Origin: Micromonospora vinacea
GTDB taxonomy: Bacteria > Actinomycetota > Actinomycetes > Mycobacteriales > Micromonosporaceae
Assembly (NCBI RefSeq): GCF_015751785.1
Contig: NZ_JADOTY010000001.1
Location: 2,728,001 to 2,792,000, forward strand
Reading direction: 5' to 3'
Length of the DNA stretch: 64,000 nucleotides
Under the pieces are notes generated by a model. That model was not told the origin of the DNA. It did no database searches and saw nothing but the letters and a program-made list of their open reading frames with translations. How positions within the stretch are numbered: the first letter of the stretch is position 1; each line of letters opens with the position of its first letter. Below are positions 10,072 through 19,121 of the stretch, in pieces. Made by a program: the position numbers and the translations under genes.

Positions 10072-10509
10072 GTGGGCGCACTCATGACACTGGACCTGCC
10101 GGCGGACTCACCGCTCCTCGGCCTGCCGTGGATCATCACCTTCGGTCCGCTCGGTGACCTCGACGAGTGGGAGCCGGTGGTCTGTGGGCCGTACGAGCGA
10201 CCGCACGCGTTGGCCCTGGCCGAGGCGGTGGTGGCCGAGGAGCAGCTGATGGCGGTGGTGGAGCCGTTGCTGCCGGCGCTGTCCGCCGACGAGATCCGCA
10301 GCGAGATCGCCGCCGCGCAGGTCGCCGCCGAGGACGAGGCCCGTCAGGTGGAGGGGGCCGACCTGTACGGGGACTTCGAGGACGTGATCGACGAGGAGTT
10401 GGACGCGGCAGCCGACGAGGCCGGCCACGGTGAGCCCGCCGAACCGCCGGACGAGGCCGAGGTCCGCGCCGGCTTCACCCGGATCGCGGCGTTGCTCACC
10501 GCGAAGTGA
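10072..10509 (+). CDS. Conserved acidic protein of unknown function
   Basis: I do not recognise this 145-residue protein. It opens with a hydrophobic LPWIITFGPL stretch followed by a predicted mixed alpha/beta segment, and the second half is a long Glu/Asp/Ala-rich helix (about residues 60-125), giving a strongly acidic protein without membrane or signal features. The codon pattern is normal for this genome. GTG 10072 lies 6 nt after CATGAT, a weak -10, and could be leaderless; ATG 10084 is the alternative. Its 3' end faces the VOC gene with a 4-bp gap. Confidence 0.65.
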   Translation: MGALMTLDLPADSPLLGLPWIITFGPLGDLDEWEPVVCGPYERPHALALAEAVVAEEQLMAVVEPLLPALSADEIRSEIAAAQVAAEDEARQVEGADLYGDFEDVIDEELDAAADEAGHGEPAEPPDEAEVRAGFTRIAALLTAK

Positions 10510-10513
10510 GACG

Positions 10514-10885
10514 TCAGCGGGTCGGCGCGCGGTCCAGCACGCAGAACTCGTTGCCCTCGGGATCGGCGAGCACGGTGAACCGCTCGGCCCCGGTCTGCCC
10601 GACGTCGACCTGCCGGGCGCCGAGGCTCAGCAGCCGCCCCACCTCTGCCTGCGGGTCGCCGTCCGCGACCAGGTCGAGGTGCAGCCGGTTCTTGCCCCGC
10701 TTGGCGGTGCCCGAGCCCTGCAACCACACTGTGGGCGCGGCGGCGGACGGCTGCCCCGGCGGCCAGAGCTTGGCGCTGCCGTCGTCGCCCTGCTCCACCT
10801 CGTAGCCGAGCGCCGCCGACCAGAACGAGACCATCAGGTCCAGGTCCTCGACGTCGAGCGTGCACTGGGCGATCCGTGCCACCAT
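10514..10885 (-). CDS. VOC/glyoxalase-like domain protein
   Basis: The 123-residue protein has a single glyoxalase/bleomycin-resistance (VOC) domain: an N-terminal betaalpha unit (LDVEDLDLMVSFWSAALGYE), a KNRLHLDLVADGD strand, and the terminal LADPEGNEFCVL motif. The family binds metals or small ligands; the substrate cannot be inferred. ATG 10885 is preceded by GGAGGTGA at ideal spacing, one of the best ribosome-binding sites in the window. The frame is open much further upstream, but without VOC homology. Confidence 0.85.
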   Translation of the reverse strand: MVARIAQCTLDVEDLDLMVSFWSAALGYEVEQGDDGSAKLWPPGQPSAAAPTVWLQGSGTAKRGKNRLHLDLVADGDPQAEVGRLLSLGARQVDVGQTGAERFTVLADPEGNEFCVLDRAPTR

Positions 10886-10959
10886 GGGGTCACCTCCGTA
10901 GCGATGGTGCCCGATGCGGTACCCACGACGCCTGGGTCCAACCACCGGCGGATTACGGA

Positions 10960-10999
10960 CACCGGCGCCACACGGAGCGGACTCCGCGCGGCGCCGGTG
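10960..10999. terminator. Hairpin downstream of the GH13 gene
   Basis: A 10-bp perfect stem (10960-10969 with 10990-10999) encloses a second 4-bp stem GGAG/CTCC with a CGGA loop. It lies about 90 bp beyond the stop of the minus-strand glucosidase gene and before the VOC gene, so it probably ends the maltose-operon transcript. Confidence 0.55.
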
Positions 11000-11090
11000 G
11001 CACCTCACCCCCCACCACAAGGGGCTGGTAGCCCAGTCGCCCGTCGGCGCGGGGCACGACGAACGACCAGGTCGAGAACGAGTTACCCGT

Positions 11091-12725
11091 TCAGCGCTGT
11101 TCCAACCAGACTGCCGCGTCAATTGGCAGCAACTGGCCGGAGCCCTGTTCGGTGAGCTCGTCGCTGGCGACGAGCGGCTGACCGTACCCGTCGATCAGGA
11201 CCGGCGCGCCGCTGAGGTTGACCACGCAGGTCAGCACGGTCGCGCCGGAGGTGCGGGAGAAGGCCAGCACGCCCGGCTCACTCTCCCGCCAGGTGACCCC
11301 GCCGGCGTCGAGGGCGAGCGCGGGGTGAACGTGGCGGATCCGCAGCGCGGCCCGGTACAGCTCCAGGGTGGAGCCCGGCACGTCGGTCTGCGCCGTGACG
11401 GAGAGCGCCTGCCAGACCGCCGGGGCGGGGAGCCAGCTCAGCTCGCTGCCGGCCGGCCCGAAGCCGTACGGGGCCAACTCGCCGCTCCACGGGATGGGCA
11501 CCCGGCAGCCGTCGCGGCTCTCGCCGGTGCGCAGGAACGCCGGATCCTGGCGTAGCTCGTCGGGGAGGTCGAGGACCTCCGGCAGGCCCAGCTCCTCGCC
11601 CTGGTAGAGGTAGGCGCAGCCGGGCAGGGCGAGCATCAGCAGACTGGCGGCGCGGGCCCGGCGCAGCCCTTCGGCACCGTCGCCGTAGCGGGTGACGTGC
11701 CGCTGCTTGTCGTGGTTGGAGAGCACCCACGTGGTCGGCGCCCCGACCACTGTCGCCTCGGCCAACGCTGTGTCGATCACCTTGCGGAACGAGTCGGCCG
11801 ACCAGGTGGCGTCGAGGAAGTCGAAGCTGAACGCCTGGTGCAGCTCGTCCGGGCCGATGTAGCGGGCCAGGCGCTGCGGTGTCTCGGCCCACGCCTCGGC
11901 GACCGCCATCCGACCGCCCGGGTAGCTGTCCAGGATGGGCCGCCAGGCCCGGTAGATCTCGTGCACCTCGTCCTGGTCGAAGTAGGGCAGCCGACCCTTG
12001 CCGAGCAGTTCGACCTGGCGCTGGCCGGTGGTCATCGAGCTGAAGCCGACGTCCGGCAGCCCTTCCGCCTTGATCATGCCGTGCGCGACGTCGATGCGGA
12101 ATCCGTCCACGCCCCGGTCCAGCCAGAACCGCAGCACGTCCTCGAACTCGGCGCGGACCTCCGGGTGGCGCCAGTTCAGGTCCGGCTGCGAGCTGTCGAA
12201 CAGGTGCAGGTACCACTGACCATCGGCGATCCGGGTCCAGGCGGGGCCGCCGAAGATGCTCTCCCAGTCGTTCGGGGGCAACTCGCCGTTCGCGCCCTGG
12301 CCGTCGGCGAAGAGGTAGCGGGCACGCTCCGGTGAGCCGGGGCCGGCGGCGAGCGCGGCGGTGAACCAGTGGTGCGCGCTGGAGGTGTGGTTGGGCACCA
12401 GGTCGACGATGATCCGCAGGCCGTGGGCGTGCGCGTCGGTGATCATCGCGTCGAAGTCGTCGAGGGTGCCGAACATCGGGTCGACGTCCCGGTAGTCGGC
12501 CACGTCGTACCCGCCGTCGATCATCGGCGAGGTGTAGAAGGGGGTCAGCCAGAGCGCGTCCACCCCGAGGTCGCGCAGGTAGGGCAGGCGCTGCCGGATG
12601 CCCTGGAGGTCGCCGGTGCCGTCGCCGTCGCTGTCGGCGAAGCTGCGGACGTACACCTGGTAGACGACTGCGGAGCGCCACCAGTCGTCGTCGGTGGCAT
12701 GCGGCGGGGCGGCGGTGCTGATCAT
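11091..12725 (-). CDS. GH13 family alpha-glucosidase (oligo-1,6-glucosidase type)
   Basis: The 544-residue cytoplasmic enzyme has the four GH13 regions: DLVPNHTS, GFRIDVAHGM (nucleophile Asp), EAW (acid/base Glu) and VLSNHDKQR. The N-terminus WWRSAVVYQVYVRSFADSDGDGTGDL is typical of alpha-glucosidases of the AglA/MalL group, which release glucose from imported maltose or isomaltose oligomers. No signal peptide is present. The start is ATG 12725; the ribosome-binding site is weak. It lies 32 bp downstream of the LacI repressor gene on the same strand, so both are probably one transcript. Confidence 0.92.
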   Translation of the reverse strand: MISTAAPPHATDDDWWRSAVVYQVYVRSFADSDGDGTGDLQGIRQRLPYLRDLGVDALWLTPFYTSPMIDGGYDVADYRDVDPMFGTLDDFDAMITDAHAHGLRIIVDLVPNHTSSAHHWFTAALAAGPGSPERARYLFADGQGANGELPPNDWESIFGGPAWTRIADGQWYLHLFDSSQPDLNWRHPEVRAEFEDVLRFWLDRGVDGFRIDVAHGMIKAEGLPDVGFSSMTTGQRQVELLGKGRLPYFDQDEVHEIYRAWRPILDSYPGGRMAVAEAWAETPQRLARYIGPDELHQAFSFDFLDATWSADSFRKVIDTALAEATVVGAPTTWVLSNHDKQRHVTRYGDGAEGLRRARAASLLMLALPGCAYLYQGEELGLPEVLDLPDELRQDPAFLRTGESRDGCRVPIPWSGELAPYGFGPAGSELSWLPAPAVWQALSVTAQTDVPGSTLELYRAALRIRHVHPALALDAGGVTWRESEPGVLAFSRTSGATVLTCVVNLSGAPVLIDGYGQPLVASDELTEQGSGQLLPIDAAVWLEQR

Positions 12726-12757
12726 TGGAGCAATATGCCGGCCCGTCGCTGCAAGAG

Positions 12758-13804
12758 TCAAGCAGATCTTGCGTAAGAAAGGCGGGCGGAGCTCGGCGCG
12801 ACAGCTGTGGAGCCGCGTACCACCAGCTCCGGGCGGAACAGGTACTCCGAGTGCGGGGCGCCGTGCCCGTTGATCTCGTCGACCAGGGCGCGGACGGCGG
12901 CCACCGCCATCGCGGTGACCGGCTGCCGCATTGTGGTCAGCGGCGGGTCGGTGAAGGCCATCAGCGGGGAGTCGTCGTAGCCGACCACGGAGAGGCCCTC
13001 GGGCACGGTGAGACCGCGTTGGCGGGCAGCCCGGACGGCGCCGAGCGCCATCAGGTCGGAGCCGCAGACCACCCCGGTGACGCCCCGGTCCAGCAGTCGG
13101 CCCGCCGCCGCCTCGCCACCCTCCACTCCGAACAGTGACAGCTCGGCCAGTGGGCCCAGGTCGGCCTCGGCGACGCCGGCCAGCCGGGTCATCGCGGAGC
13201 GCCAGCCGGCCACCTTGCGCTGCACCGGGACGAACCGGTCCGGGCCGGTGATCAGGCCGATCCGCCGGTGCCCGAGGGCGACCAGGTGGGCGACGGCCAG
13301 CTCGGCCGCCTCCCGGTCGTCGCAGGAGACGAAGGGCGCGCCGATGCCGGGCACGTAGCCGTTGATCATCACGACCGGCAACGGCCGGGCGAGCAGCGCC
13401 CGGTAGCGGTCGTGGTTGGCGGCGGTGTCGGCGTGCAGGCCGGAGACGAAGACGATCCCGGAGACCTGCCGGTCCAGCAGCATCTCCACGTACTCGTCCT
13501 CGGTCACGCCTCCGGCGGTCTGGGTGCAGAGCACCGGGGTGAACCCGCTCTGCGCCAGGGTGGACTCGATGACCTGGGCGAAGGCGGGGAAGATCGGATT
13601 GTCCAGCTCCGGCACCACCAGGCCGACCAGCCCGGCGCTGCGCTTACGCAGCCGGGCCGGGCGCTCGTACCCGAGCACGTCGAGGGCGGTGAGGACGGCC
13701 TGCCGGGTCTCCGGGGCCACGCCGGGGCGGTCGTTGAGCACCCGCGACACCGTGGCCTCGCTGACTTCGGCCTGCTGGGCGATGTCGGACAGTCGAGCGC
13801 GCAT
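12758..13804 (-). CDS. LacI family transcriptional repressor of the maltose locus (MalR-like)
   Basis: The 348-residue protein has an N-terminal helix-turn-helix (LSDIAQQAEVSEATVSRVLN), a hinge helix, and a periplasmic-binding-protein-like sensor domain. It is transcribed divergently from malEFG and upstream of a GH13 gene, the arrangement of MalR of Streptomyces, a repressor relieved by maltodextrins. Repeated CTTGC/GCAAG half-sites in the intergenic region are probable operators. The ligand is inferred from context only. ATG 13804 is the first codon before the HTH. Confidence 0.9.
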   Translation of the reverse strand: MRARLSDIAQQAEVSEATVSRVLNDRPGVAPETRQAVLTALDVLGYERPARLRKRSAGLVGLVVPELDNPIFPAFAQVIESTLAQSGFTPVLCTQTAGGVTEDEYVEMLLDRQVSGIVFVSGLHADTAANHDRYRALLARPLPVVMINGYVPGIGAPFVSCDDREAAELAVAHLVALGHRRIGLITGPDRFVPVQRKVAGWRSAMTRLAGVAEADLGPLAELSLFGVEGGEAAAGRLLDRGVTGVVCGSDLMALGAVRAARQRGLTVPEGLSVVGYDDSPLMAFTDPPLTTMRQPVTAMAVAAVRALVDEINGHGAPHSEYLFRPELVVRGSTAVAPSSARLSYARSA

Positions 13805-13824
13805 GGCGGCACTTTAGCCCACCG

Positions 13825-13934
13825 GCAAGTTCTTGCGGGGTCCTCTGCAAGCCCTTCCATTACTTGCAACGTCTTGCTAACGTCCCCGCGACATGCGAGA
13901 GCAGCGGCGCAGCATCCCTGCGCCGGTTGGCAAG
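13825..13934. promoter_or_regulatory. Cluster of CTTGC/GCAAG operator half-sites (malE-lacI intergenic region)
   Basis: GCAAG occurs at 13825-13829, 13847-13851 and 13930-13934. CTTGC occurs at 13832-13836, 13863-13867 and 13873-13877. The first pair forms the inverted repeat GCAAGTTCTTGC, and the last two CTTGC copies are 10 bp apart, one helical turn. LacI-family repressors bind such half-sites. The cluster covers the probable -10 TAACGT at 13878-13883 of malE. Confidence 0.65.
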
Positions 13935-14003
13935 AACTTCCAGAGGTTTCCACTGGCGGGCCGCCCTTCCCCCGGCGGACCCGCCATGACGACAGGAGCA
14001 CCG

Positions 14004-15254
14004 ATGCGCATCCGTACCGCGGGTGTGGTCGCCCTCTTCGCCCTGGCGCTCGCCGCCTCAGGCTGCGGTGGCGACAGCGACGAGCCGGCCGCGAAGGACA
14101 CCCCCAAGGCCGCCGGCGGCAAGCTGGTGATCTGGGCGGACGACAAACGGACCGCCGCCCTCAAGCCGTTCGCCGAGAAGTTCGGCCAGGAGAACGGCGT
14201 CAGCGTCGAGGTCCAGGCCGTCCCGAACGAGGACCTCCAGAAAAACTTCGTGACCGTGTCGAGCCAGGGCGGCGGCCCGGACGTGGTGATCGGCGCGCAC
14301 GACTGGATCGGCAACCTGGTCCAGAACGGTGCCATCGACCCGGTGCAGCTGTCCGACGAGCAGAAGGCCGCCTTCAACGAGACCGCCGTCAAGGCCGTCA
14401 CGTTCAACGGCCAGCTCTACGGCGTGCCCTATGCCCAGGAGAACCTGGCCCTGATCCGCAACACCGAACTGGCCCCCGAGGCACCGAAGACGATCGAGGA
14501 CCTGGTCGCCACCGGCAAGCAGCTCAAGGCGCAGAAGAAGGTCACCGAGACGCTCTGCCTCCAGGTCGGCCAGAAGGGCGACGCGTACCACATCTACCCG
14601 CTGTACACCTCGGCCGGCGGTTACCTCTTCGGCACCACCGCCAACGGCGACTACGACCCGAAGGACCTGGGCGTGGGCAAGCCCGAGTCGATCGCCGCGT
14701 TCAAGAAGATCGCCGCGCTCGGCGAGAAGGGCGAGGGCGTGCTGAAGCGCTCGATCGCCGACACCAACTCGACCGCCACCTTCACCGGCAAGAAGTGCGC
14801 GTTCCTGGTCTCCGGGCCGTGGGCCACCGCCGACGTGAAGAAGGCCGGCATCACGTACGACATCTCCGCCGTTCCCGGCTTCGCCGGCGGCAAGCCGGCC
14901 GCGCCGTTCGTGGGCGTCCAATCCTTCTACGTGGCGGCCAAGGGCAAGAACAAGGCTCTCGCCCAGGAGTTCGTCGCCAACCACGTCACCAAGCCGGACC
15001 TGGCCGTGGCGCTCTACCAGGCCGACCCGCGCCCGCCGGCGCTGACCGCCGCGCTGGACCAGGTCAAGAGCAGCGACCCGGACCTGGCCAAGTTCATCGA
15101 GGCCGGCAAGAACGGCCAGGTGCTCCCGGCCATCCCGGCCATGGCCGCGATCTGGGACCCGTTCGGCAAGGCCGAGGCCGCCGTCATCGGCGGCGCCGAC
15201 CCGACCAGCACGGTTACCGCAGCCGGCAAGACGATCGCCGGTTCGATCAAGTAA
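14004..15254 (+). CDS. malE: Maltose/maltodextrin-type ABC transporter substrate-binding lipoprotein
   Basis: The 416-residue extracellular solute-binding protein (family 1) starts with a lipoprotein signal peptide ending in the lipobox LAASGC near residue 18-19, so it is anchored outside the membrane. The mature part has the MalE pattern LVIWADDKR, PDVVIGAHDWIG, YGVPYAQENLALIRN and a C-terminal EAAVIGGADP stretch. I choose ATG 14004 because AGGAG lies 5 nt upstream and the signal peptide begins there; ATG 13986 is an alternative. The stop overlaps malF (TAATG). Sugar specificity (maltose, maltodextrin or another alpha-glucoside) is inferred. Confidence 0.92.
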   Translation: MRIRTAGVVALFALALAASGCGGDSDEPAAKDTPKAAGGKLVIWADDKRTAALKPFAEKFGQENGVSVEVQAVPNEDLQKNFVTVSSQGGGPDVVIGAHDWIGNLVQNGAIDPVQLSDEQKAAFNETAVKAVTFNGQLYGVPYAQENLALIRNTELAPEAPKTIEDLVATGKQLKAQKKVTETLCLQVGQKGDAYHIYPLYTSAGGYLFGTTANGDYDPKDLGVGKPESIAAFKKIAALGEKGEGVLKRSIADTNSTATFTGKKCAFLVSGPWATADVKKAGITYDISAVPGFAGGKPAAPFVGVQSFYVAAKGKNKALAQEFVANHVTKPDLAVALYQADPRPPALTAALDQVKSSDPDLAKFIEAGKNGQVLPAIPAMAAIWDPFGKAEAAVIGGADPTSTVTAAGKTIAGSIK

Positions 15255-16894
15255 TGAGCACACCGCTGTCCGGCCCGGGGTCTGCCCAGCAGGCCCCGGG
15301 CCGGGGGCCCGTCCGCACCGGGTCCCCGCGCACCTCCCGTACCGCGCGGAACCACGCGCCGATCACCGCGGCCGGCCTTGCCGCGAAGGTGATCCTGCTC
15401 GGCCTGGTGGCCGGGATCGCGATCTGGGCGGCCTTCCCGCTCGTGGCGGCCGAGAAGTGGGTCGGGCTGGCAGTGCTGGTGCTGACCACCGCCGCACTGT
15501 TCTATCTGTACCTGGGCCGCCGGCACGTCCCGGCGAAGTACCTCATCCCCGGCACGCTCTTCCTGATCGCCTTCCAGGTCGTGCCGGTGCTCTACACCGC
15601 TAGTACGGCCTTCACCAACTTCGGCGACGGCCACCGCGGCAGCAAGGACGACGCGATCGTCGCGATCCAGACCTCCTCGGTCAGGCAGGTCCCGGGGTCC
15701 ACCCAGTACCCGTTGTCGGTCGCCACCAAGGGCGACCCGGCCACCGGTGCCCTGGTCTTCCTGATCACCAAGCCAGGAACCGACACGGTCTCCGTCGGCG
15801 ACGCCGGGGGCCTGCGCCCGCTCGAGCCCGGCGCGGCCACCGTCGGCGCCGGCGGGAAGGTCACCGCGGCCGACGGCTACACCGTGCTGAACTTCGGCCA
15901 GGCCAGCGCCCGCAGCAAGGACATCACGGACCTGGTGGTGCCGACCGCCGGAGGCGCGCTGCGCTCGTCCGGCCTGTCTCGGGCGTACGAGGGCAAGGCC
16001 GTCCGGGCGTACGACGCCGGCTGCGACTGCGTCAAGGACAGCGACAGCGGCAAGACCTGGACCGCGGACGGCGAGGTCGGCGCGTTCGTCGCCGCCGACG
16101 GCGAGCGGCTGGCCCAGGGTTGGAAGGTGAACGTCGGGCTGTCCAACTTCACCCGGGTGCTCACCGACGAGCGGATCTCCGGGCCGTTCCTCGGCACGCT
16201 GATCTGGAACTTCGCCTTCGCCATCGGCTCCACCGGCAGCACGTTCATCCTCGGCATGCTGATCGCCCTGGCGCTGCACTCGCCCCGAATGCGGGGCACC
16301 AACCTCTACCGGATGTTGCTGATCCTGCCGTACGCCATGCCGTCCTTCGCGATGCTGCTGGTCTGGCGGGACATGTTCAACACCGACTTCGGGCTGATCA
16401 ACAATCTGTTCGGGCTCAGCGTCGACTGGTTCGGGCAGGACTGGTCCGCCCGCGCCGCGGTGATCCTGGTGCAGCTCTGGCTCGGCTACCCGTACATGTT
16501 CCTGGTGGCCACCGGCGCGCTACAGGCCATCCCACGGGAGTTGACAGAGGCCACCTCGGTCGACGGGGCGTCGCGCTGGCAGTCGTTCCGGGCGGTCACC
16601 CTGCCACTGCTGCTGGTCGCGCTCTCGCCGCTGCTGATCTCGTCGTTCGCGTTCAACTTCAACAACTTCAACGCGATCTACCTGACCACCGAGGGCGCGC
16701 CGTTCCCCGCGGACAACCCCAGCAACGGCGCCACCGACCTGCTGATCACCTACACCTACCGGCTGGCGTTCGGTGGGCAGGCCGCACAGTTCGGCTTCGC
16801 CGCGGCCATCTCGCTGTTCATCTTCGCCATCGTCGCGGTGGTGTCGGTGGTCAGCTTCCGGCGGACCCGCCAACAGGAGGAGGTGTATGCATGA
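15254..16894 (+). CDS. malF: ABC transporter permease MalF
   Basis: The 546-residue inner-membrane permease has three early membrane helices, a large extracytoplasmic domain of about 180 residues (roughly residues 120-300) as in MalF of the maltose transporter, and a C-terminal MetI-like permease core with the EAA loop ELTEATSVDGASRWQSF that docks the ATPase. It overlaps malE by one base and malG by four. No ATPase is encoded in the operon; actinobacteria usually share one such as MsiK encoded elsewhere. Confidence 0.92.
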   Translation: MSTPLSGPGSAQQAPGRGPVRTGSPRTSRTARNHAPITAAGLAAKVILLGLVAGIAIWAAFPLVAAEKWVGLAVLVLTTAALFYLYLGRRHVPAKYLIPGTLFLIAFQVVPVLYTASTAFTNFGDGHRGSKDDAIVAIQTSSVRQVPGSTQYPLSVATKGDPATGALVFLITKPGTDTVSVGDAGGLRPLEPGAATVGAGGKVTAADGYTVLNFGQASARSKDITDLVVPTAGGALRSSGLSRAYEGKAVRAYDAGCDCVKDSDSGKTWTADGEVGAFVAADGERLAQGWKVNVGLSNFTRVLTDERISGPFLGTLIWNFAFAIGSTGSTFILGMLIALALHSPRMRGTNLYRMLLILPYAMPSFAMLLVWRDMFNTDFGLINNLFGLSVDWFGQDWSARAAVILVQLWLGYPYMFLVATGALQAIPRELTEATSVDGASRWQSFRAVTLPLLLVALSPLLISSFAFNFNNFNAIYLTTEGAPFPADNPSNGATDLLITYTYRLAFGGQAAQFGFAAAISLFIFAIVAVVSVVSFRRTRQQEEVYA

Positions 16895-17820
16895 CCATGC
16901 TCACCGGTGCCGCCGTCACGGGCGGCGCGAACGGCCCGGCGGCGGTCAACCGCAACCCGGGCAAGCGTAGGAAGCGATGGTTCGCCGAGGTCGGCTGGCG
17001 GCACCTGGTCGGCCTGCTCGGCGTGCTGTTCAGTCTCTTTCCGCTCGTGTTCGTCGTCTCGGCGGCGCTCAATCCGCTCGGCACCCTGTCGTCCACCGAG
17101 TTGGTGCCGACCGGCGGGGTGTCGTTGGAGAACTTCGGGAATCTGTTCGCGCGCACCGAGTTCGCTGACTGGTTCCTGAACTCGCTGCTCGTCGCCGGTG
17201 GGGCCGCGTTCGCCTCGGTCTTCCTCTCCGCGCTCGCGGCGTACGCCTTCTCCCGGATGCGGTTCCAGGGCCGACGGGTGGGGTTGCTGTCACTGCTGTT
17301 GATCCAGATGTTCCCGCAGTTCCTGGCGATCGTTGCGATCTTCTTGATCTTCGGCACGATCACCGACCTGTGGCCGGCCATCGGCTTCAACACCCCGTGG
17401 GGTCTGTTGCTGCTCTACCTGGGTGGCGCGCTGGGCGTGAACACCTGGCTGATGAAGGGCTTCTTCGACACCCTGCCCCGGGAGTTGGACGAGTCGGCCA
17501 CCGTGGACGGCGCCTCACACGCCCAGGTCTTCTTCCGGATCATGCTGCCGTTGGTGGCGCCGATCCTCGCGGTGACCGGGCTGCTCGCCTTCATCAACAC
17601 CATCAACGAGTTCCTGATGGCGAGCGTCTTCCTCACCGACACTGATGCCAAGACTCTCGCGGTCGGCATGCGGGGCATGTTGCAGGGCGGCGAGCGGAAC
17701 ACCAACTTCGGGATCTTCGCGGCCGGCACCCTGTTGACCGCGATCCCGACGGTGCTGGTCTTCCAGTTCCTCCAGCGGTACATCGTCTCCGGGTTGACCT
17801 CGGGAGCCGTCAAGGGTTGA
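16891..17820 (+). CDS. malG: ABC transporter permease MalG
   Basis: The 309-residue partner permease has six predicted membrane helices and the EAA loop ELDESATVDGASHAQVFF in its second half. It ends in QRYIVSGLTSGAVKG, the typical MalG terminus. ATG 16891 overlaps the malF stop by 4 nt and follows a strong CAGGAGGAGG. A weak hairpin (CCGGGG/CCCCGG at 17823-17843) follows and may end the operon. Confidence 0.93.
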   Translation: MTMLTGAAVTGGANGPAAVNRNPGKRRKRWFAEVGWRHLVGLLGVLFSLFPLVFVVSAALNPLGTLSSTELVPTGGVSLENFGNLFARTEFADWFLNSLLVAGGAAFASVFLSALAAYAFSRMRFQGRRVGLLSLLLIQMFPQFLAIVAIFLIFGTITDLWPAIGFNTPWGLLLLYLGGALGVNTWLMKGFFDTLPRELDESATVDGASHAQVFFRIMLPLVAPILAVTGLLAFINTINEFLMASVFLTDTDAKTLAVGMRGMLQGGERNTNFGIFAAGTLLTAIPTVLVFQFLQRYIVSGLTSGAVKG

Positions 17821-17853
17821 GACCGGGGGCGGCCGATCCCCGGCGGTGCGAGG

Positions 17854-17859
17854 TAGGGT
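17854..17859 (+). promoter_or_regulatory. -10 box (TAGGGT) upstream of the glycosyltransferase operon
   Basis: TAGGGT fits the TANNNT consensus and lies 128 bp before the GTG start at 17988, implying a 5' leader of about 120 nt. No convincing -35 was found. Confidence 0.35.
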
Positions 17860-17987
17860 GCTTCGGCGTCGCGTCGGCGCTGCTTCGCGGGAGCGGGTCA
17901 GCGAACGCGTGGCGCGCCTGCTTCACTAGCCGCTGGTGGTCGGCTGCCCTTCATCCGCCGTCCGGTGCCGTTCCCGGGGAGACTCTC

Positions 17988-18710
17988 GTGCAACTGTCGA
18001 TCTTGATGCCGGTCTACAACGAAGCGGAACGCGTCGCGGAGGCCCTCAAGCAGGCCCTCGCCGTGCCGTACCCGTGTGAGATCGAGATCGTGGTGGTCGA
18101 CGACGGCAGTACGGACGAGACCGCGGAGATCCTCGCCCGGATGGACGACCCGCGGCTGCGGGTGGTGACGCACCCGCGCAACGCGGGCAAGGGCGCGGCG
18201 ATCAAAACGGCAGTGGACAGCGCCCGGGGCGAGTACATGGTGATCCTGGACGCCGACCTGGAGTACGACCCCCAGGACATTCCGAAGCTGCTGGCGCCGG
18301 TGCTGGAGGGGCACGCGACAGTCGTCTACGGCAACCGCACCTTCGGCAGCCACAGCGCCTACAGCTTCTGGTACGTGGTCGGAAACCGGGGTGTCACCAC
18401 CGCGGCGAACGTTTTGTTCAACTCCTACATCGGCGACCTGGAGACGTGCTTCAAACTGATGCCGGTGGAGCTGTACCGATCGCTGGACATCCGGTCCCGT
18501 GGGTTCGGCATGGAGGCCGAGGTGACGGGCAAGCTGCTGCGACGGCGGATCCGCCCCTACGACGTGCCGATCACCTACCGGGCGCGGGGTCGCGACGAGG
18601 GCAAGAAGATCACCTGGCGGGACGGGGTGGAGGCGTTGTGGATCCTGGGCCGGGAACGAGCCCGACGTCGTCCCGGCAGCATCCCCGCCAAGGCGCTCGC
18701 TGACCGATGA
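17988..18710 (+). CDS. GT2 family glycosyltransferase (DPM1/UDP-GlcNAc-polyprenol type)
   Basis: The 240-residue GT-A fold enzyme has the nucleotide-binding ILMPVYNEAERV start, VVVDDGSTDET, the DxD-like motif LDADLEYDPQD and the FKLMPVELYRSL and GFGMEAEVTGKLLRR segments typical of polyprenyl-phosphate sugar synthases. It lacks the C-terminal membrane helices found in some relatives. GTG 17988 has GGGGAGA 5 nt upstream. It overlaps the next gene by 4 nt (ATGA). The donor and acceptor are unknown; the downstream GT-C-like gene suggests it makes a lipid-linked sugar donor. Confidence 0.86.
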   Translation: MQLSILMPVYNEAERVAEALKQALAVPYPCEIEIVVVDDGSTDETAEILARMDDPRLRVVTHPRNAGKGAAIKTAVDSARGEYMVILDADLEYDPQDIPKLLAPVLEGHATVVYGNRTFGSHSAYSFWYVVGNRGVTTAANVLFNSYIGDLETCFKLMPVELYRSLDIRSRGFGMEAEVTGKLLRRRIRPYDVPITYRARGRDEGKKITWRDGVEALWILGRERARRRPGSIPAKALADR

Positions 18711-19117
18711 CGACCACGAAGCACCGGAACCCGAGCATGATCGCCCGGGTCGTCGTCGCGCTCGTCGGGGTGGGCTGCCTGCTCCTGGCCGTTCAGGGCG
18801 CCGTGCAGGCCACCAGCCAGGGCGTCGCCCTGATGAGCGACCGGGAACACGACCTGCACGCACTCCAGCGCCACGTGGACGTGGAGACGCTCTGGCGCCA
18901 GTTCGCCGAGCAGGTGCCCACCGGCAGTCGGGTCTCGCTCATCCCGACCCGGACGAACAAGGACCTGTGGCATCAGCGGTTGAGTGAGTTCGCCGCGCTG
19001 CACGGATGTGTGGTCGTCCAGGGGGCACCGCAGGACTACTCGGTGAGCGTCGCCTCGGTGCAGCGCAAGCGGCCGACCAGCGCCGGCGTGCGGCTGGTCG
19101 TACGGAAGGTCGGCTGA
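18707..19117 (+). CDS. Small single-pass membrane protein of unknown function
   Basis: The 136-residue protein has one N-terminal membrane helix (IARVVVALVGVGCLLLAV, residues about 12-30) and an external domain of about 100 residues with no family I recognise. It overlaps the GT2 gene by 4 nt and ends 4 bp before the GT-C-like gene, so all three are co-translated. Position between a sugar-lipid synthase and a membrane glycosyltransferase suggests a role in the same cell-envelope pathway; that is inference. Confidence 0.7.
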   Translation: MTTTKHRNPSMIARVVVALVGVGCLLLAVQGAVQATSQGVALMSDREHDLHALQRHVDVETLWRQFAEQVPTGSRVSLIPTRTNKDLWHQRLSEFAALHGCVVVQGAPQDYSVSVASVQRKRPTSAGVRLVVRKVG

Positions 19118-19121
19118 CGAC

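Noticed and set aside
12726-12757. A MalR operator between the lacI and GH13 genes
   Set aside because: The CTTGC-like sequences at 12745-12775 fall in or next to the lacI coding end. The gap is only 32 bp and the genes are co-directional.
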